Assembly: GCA_029942205.1 (NCBI GenBank)
Contig: JAOZTL010000187.1
Location: forward strand, 1-6,569
Length of the DNA stretch: 6,569 bases
Origin: Bacteroidales bacterium
Lineage (GTDB): Bacteria; Bacteroidota; Bacteroidia; Bacteroidales; JAOZTL01
Direction: 5' to 3'
This document shows positions 1 to 5,517 of this stretch, piece by piece. A model generated the notes under the pieces. That model was not told where the DNA came from and searched no databases. It saw only the letters and a program-made list of their open reading frames with translations. Position 1 is the first letter of the stretch, and each line of letters begins with the position of its first letter. Made by a program: the position numbers and the translations under genes.

Positions 1-43
1 TCTAAAAATGATTTATTTTTTGTTTTATTGATGCACAAAATTC

Positions 44-73
44 TTGCATAGCCTATGCTACTGAATAATTTTG
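44..73 (+). promoter_or_regulatory. candidate Bacteroidota-type promoter (TTG-N19-TAATTTTG)
   Basis: TTG at 44-46 is followed after 19 bases by TAATTTTG at 66-73, a full match to the Bacteroidota -33/-7 pattern (TTG, about 19-20 bases, TAnnTTTG). Transcription would start near 80 and run rightwards. The same stretch is also a dyad: CAAAATT (36-42) pairs with AATTTTG (67-73), and GCATAG (46-51) with CTATGC (53-58) around one base. The dyad could therefore be an operator or part of a 3' end of an upstream gene instead. In DNA this A/T-rich a chance promoter match is quite possible. Confidence 0.35.
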
Positions 74-131
74 TAAAGAAGATAAAGCAAAAAAGAAACA
101 TTTTATTTTTATAATTATTGCAGTATTTTAG

Positions 132-148
132 GAACATAAATTAAATAA
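132..148 (+). repeat. A/T repeat motif GAACATAAATTAAATAA, copy 1
   Basis: This 17-mer recurs in the window with at most a few differences: here, at 1928-1944 (plus), 1956-1972 (minus), 2843-2859 (plus), and in a slightly altered form at 273-290 (minus). Copy 1 and the 273-290 copy face each other, with the hairpin at 188-233 between them. The function is unknown. In three other places the motif lies at the distal end of an intergenic element that begins at a stop codon, so this copy may end such an element starting left of the window. Confidence 0.5.
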
Positions 149-187
149 ACTATAATAGTTAGGCAAACTTGCTTTGTTCTTTAACGA

Positions 188-233
188 CTTAAAAAATCTA
201 CCAATAGCACCGCTATTAACGGATTTTTTTAAG
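188..233 (+). terminator. strong terminator-like hairpin upstream of the kinase-like gene
   Basis: CTTAAAAAATC (188-198) pairs with GATTTTTTTAAG (222-233) with one bulged T. Inside it AATAGC (203-208) pairs perfectly with GCTATT (212-217) around a 3-base loop, separated from the outer stem by small internal loops. The 7-T run on the right arm and the A run on the left arm give the look of a bidirectional intrinsic terminator. It lies between the candidate promoter at 44-73 and the kinase-like gene. It could end an upstream transcript, end a short RNA made from that promoter, or attenuate the downstream gene. Confidence 0.5.
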
Positions 234-272
234 GAAGTTAAAGGACAAATGAACGAGTATAACTGTTATATG

Positions 273-290
273 TTATTTAATTTGCGTCTC
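273..290 (-). repeat. A/T repeat motif, minus-strand copy (GAGACGCAAATTAAATAA)
   Basis: On the minus strand this reads like the GAACGCAAATTAAATAA motif at 2843-2859, with GAGAC in place of GAAC. It lies just beyond the distal end of the 73-bp element at 307-379, the same relative order seen downstream of tcdA. It faces the plus-strand copy at 132-148. Confidence 0.45.
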
Positions 291-306
291 CTTAGTATAG
301 ATTTAC

Positions 307-379
307 TTTTCGATAAATCATTCATTGTAATGATTTTATACGAGTGCGTAAGCAATCTCAAAATAAGGTGAATACCTTA
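307..379 (-). repeat. 73-bp dispersed intergenic element, copy upstream of the kinase-like gene
   Basis: Read on the minus strand from 379 to 307, this segment is collinear with 5515-5587 (plus): 56 of 73 positions match without gaps by my hand alignment. The match is 9/10 at the TAAGGT end and 38/43 over the last 43 bases, including an exact 16-mer AATGATTTATCGAAAA (307-322 minus, 5572-5587 plus). The middle needs small indels. It contains a perfect 8-bp hairpin, AAATCATT (315-322) with AATGATTT (329-336) around a 6-base loop; the downstream copy keeps a 7/8 version with the same loop size. Its TAAGG end points at the kinase-like gene, 29 bases before the start codon. No coding sequence is evident. 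Confidence 0.75.
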
Positions 380-408
380 AATCCATACGACGAACTTTAG
401 AAACACAA

Positions 409-1788
409 ATGTCTAAAAAAGAATTAGTAGCATTAATAAAAAAAGCAAAAGATAAAGGAGTTGCTGATTTTACTAAAGAACCTGAGATAGTTGAATATGC
501 AATAAAAATGGGATATACAACCGATGAGCTGCTAACTGTTAGTGCAAGTGAAATAGGCAACAAATTGATTTATTTTCATACGCATGATTACAATCATGTA
601 AAATCAAAATTTATTGACCCCATTAAAATCCCGTATTCCAGCAAAATATTTTATCTCCAAAAAGTGAAATATAATGGACGCTGGGTGGCAATCAAACGAA
701 TAAAAACAAAATTTCTGCAAGCTCCTCACTATCAGGATTTATTATTCGATGAATTTAAACAGATTTTTTATTTTGAACATCCGAATATTGTAAAAATATA
801 CGGAAAAGGAATTGATGAATTTGGTCCTTATTATTATATGGAATATATTGATGGCAAACCACTTTCGTCATTTATTACAGCCAAAGGAGTAAAAAATAAA
901 GACTTACTTCAGAAGTTTGCCAATGAAATATTGCAAGCAATAAATTACTTGCACGACAAAGGTTTAGCACATCAAAACCTGAATCCTGACAATATTTTTG
1001 TAACCAATAGTCAGCAACAAATAAAAATTATTGATTCGGGAATAGGCGAACGCCATGCGCAGGAGAAATTTGAAAGTACTGTTTTTGTTGCACCCGAACA
1101 GAAAGTAAAAAAAATTAGCGACCACCGAGTTGATATTTATGCCTTTGGCTGCATGTTGTTGAAAATGATTTCGGGCAAAACGAACAAACAGAACAATATG
1201 CTTGCTCCTCGCACCATGAATATTATTCATAAAGCAAGTAAAATAAATCCCGACGACAGGTATCAAACGAGTAAAGACATAGGCAGCGATTTGCGCTTAT
1301 TGACAAGTAAAGATTTCATTCTTCGTAAAATTCGCAATAAAAGTTTATATCCACTGTTCTGGATTATTCCTACACTCGTATTTATTATTGGCACATGGGC
1401 TTTCTTTGATTTTCCGACTTCATTGAACGAAGTAAAAACAGAAAAAGTAGAAATGACCTATGATGATTTTAGTACATTCGGTATGATTAAGCAAATTGAT
1501 TTTACTGGTTTTTTCTACAACGAGAAAAAGAAACTTCAACTTTATGAAATAAAGCGCATCAATCGAGAAAAAATTCGATTCAAATACATTTTATTTGATT
1601 CGGGCGATGCACATTGGAAAAAATTTGGCGAAATAAACATCAATAGTAATGGGAAAGTAATGGTCGAATTTGAAACCCTTGGCACTGCTATTTTATTTAT
1701 CGATAATTTGTCGGTTTATATTATTTCATCAGAAAACCCCGATAACTGGAATTTTGAAGCCGAACGCCCCATTGTTTTGAAAAAATAA
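409..1788 (+). CDS. membrane-anchored protein kinase-like protein, probable pseudokinase
   Basis: The 459-residue product has an unrecognised helical N-terminus (about 1-65), a Ser/Thr/Tyr-kinase fold (about 75-300), one transmembrane segment (about 313-334) and a 120-residue C-terminal domain I do not recognise, which should lie outside the cytoplasm. Kinase landmarks are the beta-3 Lys in VAIK (K96), the alpha-C Glu (E115, nine residues before HPNIV), HPNIVKIYG, VAPEQ (APE motif, 228-230), DIYAFG and NPDDRY. The catalytic loop reads HQNLNPDN (188-195) instead of HRDLKPxN, so the catalytic Asp and the following Lys are both Asn. DFG is DSG (209-211), and the glycine-rich loop before K96 has no GxGxxG. 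Lys, Glu, loop Asn and DFG Asp remain, so nucleotide binding is possible while phosphotransfer is doubtful. The first ATG of the frame is used; no Shine-Dalgarno is seen, as is usual in Bacteroidota. It appears to stand alone, with repeats on both sides. Confidence 0.88.
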   Translation: MSKKELVALIKKAKDKGVADFTKEPEIVEYAIKMGYTTDELLTVSASEIGNKLIYFHTHDYNHVKSKFIDPIKIPYSSKIFYLQKVKYNGRWVAIKRIKTKFLQAPHYQDLLFDEFKQIFYFEHPNIVKIYGKGIDEFGPYYYMEYIDGKPLSSFITAKGVKNKDLLQKFANEILQAINYLHDKGLAHQNLNPDNIFVTNSQQQIKIIDSGIGERHAQEKFESTVFVAPEQKVKKISDHRVDIYAFGCMLLKMISGKTNKQNNMLAPRTMNIIHKASKINPDDRYQTSKDIGSDLRLLTSKDFILRKIRNKSLYPLFWIIPTLVFIIGTWAFFDFPTSLNEVKTEKVEMTYDDFSTFGMIKQIDFTGFFYNEKKKLQLYEIKRINREKIRFKYILFDSGDAHWKKFGEININSNGKVMVEFETLGTAILFIDNLSVYIISSENPDNWNFEAERPIVLKK

Positions 1789-1795
1789 GATCTTC
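1786..1795 (+). repeat. stop-codon-overlapping repeat end TAAGATCTTC (kinase-like gene)
   Basis: The TAA stop of the kinase-like gene is the first triplet of TAAGATCTTC. The identical 10-mer overlaps the grpE stop (2828-2837), a one-mismatch version overlaps the tcdA stop (5515-5524), and the inverted form directly precedes the tatD start (4143-4152). In the tatD and tcdA cases it is the end of the 73-bp element. Here the following bases do not align convincingly with that element, but the GAACGTAAATTAAATAA motif follows at 1928-1944, so a diverged copy is possible. Confidence 0.5.
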
Positions 1796-1927
1796 GATGG
1801 GAACTCTGATAGCCCAAAAAGTCTGCTGAGGGTAAAACTTACTCGGATTATACTCCAAAGTCAGAAAAAGCATTTCTATACTAAAAACAAATATTTTTGT
1901 CGTTAAATTTGGCTTTTTACTACTCTT

Positions 1928-1972
1928 GAACGTAAATTAAATAACAAATTATAGCTTATTTAATTTATGTTC
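1928..1972 (+). repeat. 17-bp inverted repeat hairpin built from two copies of the A/T motif
   Basis: GAACGTAAATTAAATAA (1928-1944) and TTATTTAATTTATGTTC (1956-1972) are reverse complements except for one position, which becomes a G-U pair in RNA. The stem is 17 bp with an 11-base loop. There is no following T-run, and the stem is almost all A/T, so a classical intrinsic terminator is not clear. Each arm is a copy of the motif also found at 132-148 and 2843-2859. It lies in the 409-base gap between the kinase-like gene and grpE and could be a weak terminator, a processing hairpin or a protein-binding dyad. Confidence 0.6.
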
Positions 1973-1986
1973 GTTTATTCAGATGC

Positions 1987-2026
1987 GCCATTTGACTGCT
2001 TTTTTATTTCAGCTGAAAAAAATGGC
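1987..2026 (+). other. imperfect nested hairpin upstream of grpE
   Basis: GCCATTT (1987-1993) pairs with AAATGGC (2020-2026). Between them TTTCAGCTGAAA (2007-2018) is a perfect 12-base palindrome flanked by T and A runs. This could be a terminator-like structure in the long grpE leader. The rest of 1789-2197 shows no gene; besides the features listed separately I see only a 6-bp hairpin at 2056-2076. Confidence 0.3.
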
Positions 2027-2110
2027 ATTACAACGGACAGGTCGGTAGTAGAAACGAAGCTCTATTCTTTAGCTTCAAATTCTTGCACGACACTTTTGTA
2101 CGCATTAAGT

Positions 2111-2125
2111 GTGTCAAAATGACGC
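2111..2125 (+). promoter_or_regulatory. short dyad GTGTCAAAATGACGC upstream of grpE, possible operator
   Basis: GTCA (2113-2116) and TGAC (2120-2123) are perfect inverted half-sites around AAA, and the dyad extends to 5 of 6 pairs. It lies 72 bases before the grpE start, a sensible place for control of a heat-shock unit. There is no CIRCE (HrcA) element. The regulatory role is inferred from position only. Confidence 0.25.
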
Positions 2126-2197
2126 ACAAAATGCATTGGCAACAAATTTGCTTCTTTCTTAAATCGCAAAAAAAACAAGAAATAAAAATTTCTCATC

Positions 2198-2830
2198 ATG
2201 AGCAATAAGAAAGATATAAAACAAGAAAAAGAGACTCTTAGCCAAGAACAGGAGCTAAACGAGCCAAAAGATCAAAAAGAAACTGCTGAAAACTTGTCGG
2301 AAAATACTGACAATAAATCCGAAGAAACCAAGGAAGAGACTGAAAAAATAGCAGAAGAAACCAAAGTGGAAGAACCGATAGACGAATTGGCAGGAATGAC
2401 AAAAAAATATACCGAAATGAACGATAAATATTTACGTCTTTCGGCAGAGTTTGATAATTATCGCAAACGTACACTTAAAGAACGTATGGAGTTGATAAAA
2501 TCGGCAGGAGAGGATATTTTGATTAATATTTTGCCTGTAAAAGATAACTTTGAACGTGCACTTGTTTCGCTCGAAACGGCTAAAGATCCCAAAGCTATTA
2601 AGGAGGGTATTGAATTGATTTATACCAATTTGGTCGATTTTTTGTCGCAGCGTGGTATCAAAGAAATAGAGGCAAAAGAAAAAGAATTTGATACGGATCT
2701 GCACGAAGCGGTTACGAAAATTCCTGCTCCGAGCAAAAAGCTAAAAGGCAAGAATATAGACGTTATCGAAAAAGGGTATTTGCTGCACGAGAAAGTTATT
2801 CGTTTTGCAAAAGTTGTCGTAGGAGAATAA
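2198..2830 (+). CDS. grpE: GrpE, nucleotide exchange factor of DnaK
   Basis: GrpE dimers release ADP from the cytoplasmic Hsp70 DnaK so that it can rebind ATP and let go of substrate. The 210-residue protein starts with a highly charged, Glu/Lys-rich, probably disordered tail (1-60). It continues with the long helix or coiled coil (about 62-110, including EFDNYRKR at 84-91) and ends in the beta domain. The C-terminal GrpE signature is clear: FDTDLHEAV (164-172) and VIEKGYLLHEKVIRFAKVVV (189-208). The length is normal, slightly long because of the acidic tail. The first ATG gives the full tail. dnaJ follows after 66 bases in the same direction, so co-transcription is likely, with dnaK elsewhere. 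The stop codon is embedded in the repeat end TAAGATCTTC. Confidence 0.97.
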   Translation: MSNKKDIKQEKETLSQEQELNEPKDQKETAENLSENTDNKSEETKEETEKIAEETKVEEPIDELAGMTKKYTEMNDKYLRLSAEFDNYRKRTLKERMELIKSAGEDILINILPVKDNFERALVSLETAKDPKAIKEGIELIYTNLVDFLSQRGIKEIEAKEKEFDTDLHEAVTKIPAPSKKLKGKNIDVIEKGYLLHEKVIRFAKVVVGE

Positions 2831-2859
2831 GATCTTCTATAAGAACGCAAATTAAATAA
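2828..2859 (+). repeat. short compound repeat between grpE and dnaJ
   Basis: TAAGATCTTC (2828-2837), starting with the grpE stop, is followed within 5 bases by GAACGCAAATTAAATAA (2843-2859). These are the two boundary motifs of the intergenic repeats seen elsewhere, here with the middle missing. It looks like a deleted or minimal copy. It fills nearly half of the 66-base grpE-dnaJ gap and would be transcribed if the genes form an operon. Confidence 0.55.
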
Positions 2860-2896
2860 AGCAGTACATTAGTGATTGCACAAAATAAAATAAATC

Positions 2897-4039
2897 ATGG
2901 CAAAAAGAGATTATTACGAAGTACTTGGTGTTTCTAAAGATGCAGGCAAAGACGAAATAAAAAAGGCTTATCGTAAAAAAGCATTAAAATTTCATCCCGA
3001 TAAAAACCCAGACAACAGCGAAGCAGAAGAAAACTTCAAAGAAGCAGCTGAAGCATACGAAGTATTGAGTAATGAGAACAAACGTAGCCGATACGATCAA
3101 TTTGGACATGCAGGCATGAGCGGTGCGTCTGGTGGTGGCGGTGGTATGAATATGGATGACATATTCTCGCACTTTGGAGACATCTTTGGTGGTGGTTTTA
3201 GTGGTTTTGGCGGCGGCTTTGGTGGCAGCAGGCAGCGAGGACGACGTGTAAGCAAAGGCACAAACTTGCGTGTACGAGTAAAATTGACACTTTCGGAAAT
3301 TGCCAATGGTGTAGAGAAAAAAATAAAAGTAAACAAGCATGTTGCTTGTGATCAATGTAATGGTACGGGAGCAGAGCATGGTTCGGCTTCGGAAACTTGC
3401 CATACTTGCCACGGACAAGGCGTGGTAACCAAAATTGCAAACACCCTGCTCGGACAAATGCAAACTTCTGCCACTTGCCCTACGTGCAGTGGAGAGGGTA
3501 AAATTATCAAGAATAAATGTAGAGCATGTGCTGGAGATGGTGTGGTACGTGAAGAAGAAATTATTAAAATAAATATTCCTGCTGGTGTGGCCGAAGGCAT
3601 GCAATTATCCATGCAAGGAAAAGGAAATGCTGCCAAACGTGGAGGTATCAATGGCGATTTGATTATTTTGGTAGAAGAAGAGCCACACGCAGAATTGACA
3701 CGACATGACAACGATTTGTTATACAACCTGAATATTAGTATTGCTGATGCCATACTGGGTGCACCTGCTGAAATACCTACTATAGAAGGAAAAGTGAAAG
3801 TGAAAATTGATGCTGGAACACAATCGGGTAAAATTCTTCGCCTCCGAGGAAAAGGTATTCCTGATGTGGAAGGTTACGGAAAAGGCGATTTATTAGTGAA
3901 AATAAACGTATGGATTCCTCAATCGATCAACAAAGAAGAAAAGAAAATCGTTGAGAAATTAAAACTGTCTACTAATTTCAACCCTTCGGAAAGTGCCGAT
4001 AAAAGTTTCTTTAACAAAGTAAGAGATTTTTTTGAATAA
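2897..4039 (+). CDS. dnaJ: DnaJ (Hsp40), co-chaperone of DnaK
   Basis: DnaJ delivers unfolded proteins to DnaK and stimulates its ATPase. The 380-residue protein is a complete type I Hsp40. It has a J domain (1-70) with HPD at 33-35, a Gly/Phe-rich linker (about 71-112), a zinc-binding domain with four CxxCxGxG-type repeats (cysteines 151/154, 168/171, 194/197 and 208/211) and the C-terminal substrate-binding and dimerisation domains (about 217-350). All eight zinc ligands and the HPD are present, so it should be active. The start is the first ATG, giving the family-typical MAKRDYYEVLGV. It lies 66 bases after grpE and is probably expressed with it under heat-shock control, although no recognisable heat-shock promoter was found directly before it. 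Confidence 0.98.
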   Translation: MAKRDYYEVLGVSKDAGKDEIKKAYRKKALKFHPDKNPDNSEAEENFKEAAEAYEVLSNENKRSRYDQFGHAGMSGASGGGGGMNMDDIFSHFGDIFGGGFSGFGGGFGGSRQRGRRVSKGTNLRVRVKLTLSEIANGVEKKIKVNKHVACDQCNGTGAEHGSASETCHTCHGQGVVTKIANTLLGQMQTSATCPTCSGEGKIIKNKCRACAGDGVVREEEIIKINIPAGVAEGMQLSMQGKGNAAKRGGINGDLIILVEEEPHAELTRHDNDLLYNLNISIADAILGAPAEIPTIEGKVKVKIDAGTQSGKILRLRGKGIPDVEGYGKGDLLVKINVWIPQSINKEEKKIVEKLKLSTNFNPSESADKSFFNKVRDFFE

Positions 4040-4079
4040 AACGTTTCTAAGATTTGGACAAAATTAATCACACCGTTAT

Positions 4080-4152
4080 TTTTTGATAAGTTACTGATTA
4101 TGAAAGTTTTTATACAAATGAGTAAGCAACATCAAAAAGGTAGAAGATCTTA
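4080..4152 (-). repeat. 73-bp dispersed intergenic element, copy abutting the tatD start codon
   Basis: Read from 4152 to 4080 on the minus strand, this copy begins TAAGATCTTC and matches the copy downstream of tcdA at 26 of the first 30 positions, including a perfect 14-mer CTTTTTGATGTTGC. The next 12 bases are diverged, and the last 31 match at 21 positions (for example CTTATCAAAAA versus TTTATCGAAAA). It is in inverted orientation relative to that copy. It ends at 4152, one base before the tatD ATG, so it forms the whole proximal leader of tatD. The rest of the dnaJ-tatD gap (4040-4079) shows GACAAAATTAAT (4057-4068), shared exactly with 5597-5608. Confidence 0.72.
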
Positions 4153-4797
4153 ATGTTTGTTAATATTCACACGCATAATATACACCAGGAAGGCATCGAA
4201 ATTCAAAATTTGATGCCTTCCTTGGATATAAAGCTGAATGCAGAGCACTTGTATTCTATCGGCATTCATCCATGGTATGCCAATGCAGAAAGCTATGCGC
4301 AAGAATTGGAGCAGCTCGCTCACTTGGCAGCATTGCCGCAAGTAAAAGCAATCGGAGAAATCGGCATGGATCGTGTGCGAGGCGAAAGTCTCGATTTTCA
4401 AAGTATGGTATTTCGCCAACAAATAGAAATTGCTTATCAATACAAAAAGCCAATCATCGTGCATGTCGTGCATTATTTGGATGAGTTAATTGCTATCAAA
4501 AAAGATTATGCTAAACACACAGAGGCTTGGGTGTTGCATGCTTTTCAGGGCAATAAACAAAGCATGCAGCAACTTTGTAGACAAGGTTTTGTACTTTCGT
4601 TTGGTTACGAAGCATTGCAAAAAAATAAAACCATCGAAGCGTTTCGTGAAATTGCCCTCGATTCGTTTTTCTTGGAAACAGACAATTCTGCTATTCCAAT
4701 AGAAAAGGTGTATGAAAAAGCAGCACAAATAAAAAACATCAGCCAGCCCGATTTGCAGAAAATACAAATGAACAATTACATGTCTTATTTTTCATAA
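4153..4797 (+). CDS. TatD-family metal-dependent hydrolase (short form)
   Basis: TatD proteins are TIM-barrel metallohydrolases of the amidohydrolase superfamily; several have DNase or exonuclease activity, but the substrate here is unknown. All expected metal ligands are visible: HTH (H6, H8), E69 in GEIGMD (68-73), H104 in KPIIVHV, H129 in LHAFQG and D177 in LETD (174-177). HPW (39-41) and the C-terminal NNYMSYF also fit. At 214 residues it is shorter than the usual roughly 255-265, lacking sequence between the HxH motif and HPW and in the region after LETD, where typical members carry an Arg/Asn-rich NEP segment. Because the ligands are intact this looks like a compact subfamily, not a broken gene. 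The ATG directly follows the repeat; tcdA starts 3 bases after the stop, so the two are very likely co-translated. Confidence 0.9.
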   Translation: MFVNIHTHNIHQEGIEIQNLMPSLDIKLNAEHLYSIGIHPWYANAESYAQELEQLAHLAALPQVKAIGEIGMDRVRGESLDFQSMVFRQQIEIAYQYKKPIIVHVVHYLDELIAIKKDYAKHTEAWVLHAFQGNKQSMQQLCRQGFVLSFGYEALQKNKTIEAFREIALDSFFLETDNSAIPIEKVYEKAAQIKNISQPDLQKIQMNNYMSYFS

Positions 4798-4800
4798 GCA

Positions 4801-5517
4801 ATGGATGCACTGTGGAATAGCAGAACCGAACTATTATTAGGGAAAGATAATACCGAAAAATTGCACCAGTCGCATGTGCTCGTTGTGGGATTGGGCGGTG
4901 TGGGAGCTTATGCTGCCGAGGCTTTGGTACGGGCAGGCATTGGGCAAATTAGTATTTTGGATAGCGATGTGGTTACACAAACCAACCGAAACCGACAACT
5001 GATAGCTTTGGAAAGCACACAAGATCAAGCCAAAACAAAGGTGCTCAAGCAGCGCTTATTGGATATTAATCCTGAACTAAATGTACACACTTATTCTCGT
5101 TATATAAGTTATGATGATCCGCTCGATTTCCTTGACCAACCAATAGATTACGTCGTGGATGCCATCGATACACTTACCCCTAAAGTGTATTTAATTCAAG
5201 AATTAACGGCTCGCAATATTCCTTTTGTTAGTTCGATGGGATCTGGCGGAAAACTAGACCCTACAATGATTAGGGTCGATTATTTGTCTAAAACATTTAA
5301 TTGCGGTCTTGCACGCTACATGCGTAAGCGATTGCGAAAATACGGAGTGAGCGAAAAGTTTACTGTTGTGTTTTCGCCCGAAACAAAACGCCAGAGCAGT
5401 ACCGAAATCGTGGACGAACAAAATAAAAAAAGTAACTCTGGCACTATTTCCTACATGCCTGCCATGTTTGGGCTGTATGCCGCTTCGGTGGTTATTCGCC
5501 AGCTGACAGGCATGTAA
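4801..5517 (+). CDS. tcdA: tRNA threonylcarbamoyladenosine dehydratase (TcdA/YgdL/CsdL)
   Basis: TcdA is an E1-like, ThiF/MoeB-fold enzyme that uses ATP to cyclise t6A at tRNA position 37 (ANN-decoding tRNAs) into ct6A. The 238-residue product shows the family hallmarks in order: an N-terminal R8-containing segment, GLGGVG (30-35) for ATP binding, DSD (54-56), TNRNRQ (61-66), VVDAID (118-123), SSMGSGGKLDPT (144-155), ARYMRKRLRKYGV (171-183) and the C-terminal SYMPAMFGLYAASVVIRQL. It is a little shorter than the E. coli protein but complete. A generic ThiF/MoeB assignment is less likely because SMGSGGKLDPT and the RKRLRK segment are typical of TcdA. The start lies 3 bases after the tatD stop, which argues for one transcript and translational coupling. 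The stop codon is the first triplet of a 73-bp repeat. Confidence 0.93.
   Translation: MDALWNSRTELLLGKDNTEKLHQSHVLVVGLGGVGAYAAEALVRAGIGQISILDSDVVTQTNRNRQLIALESTQDQAKTKVLKQRLLDINPELNVHTYSRYISYDDPLDFLDQPIDYVVDAIDTLTPKVYLIQELTARNIPFVSSMGSGGKLDPTMIRVDYLSKTFNCGLARYMRKRLRKYGVSEKFTVVFSPETKRQSSTEIVDEQNKKSNSGTISYMPAMFGLYAASVVIRQLTGM

Noticed and set aside
174..371. 65-codon open frame starting at TTG
   Set aside because: It uses a TTG start, overlaps the strong hairpin at 188-233 and the 73-bp repeat at 307-379, and its product resembles nothing I know.
2056..2076. 6-bp hairpin GAAGCT...AGCTTC
   Set aside because: The short stem with a 9-base loop and no T-run is not above what chance gives in this region.
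1789..2197. CIRCE element, tRNA, riboswitch or CRISPR repeats in the gap before grpE
   Set aside because: No TTAGCACTC/GAGTGCTAA pair, no cloverleaf, no known aptamer core and no regularly spaced repeats were seen here or elsewhere in the window.
2984..3604. 206-codon open frame antisense to dnaJ, plus other antisense frames
   Set aside because: They lie entirely inside well-supported genes and give low-complexity products with no domain; they are reading-frame shadows.
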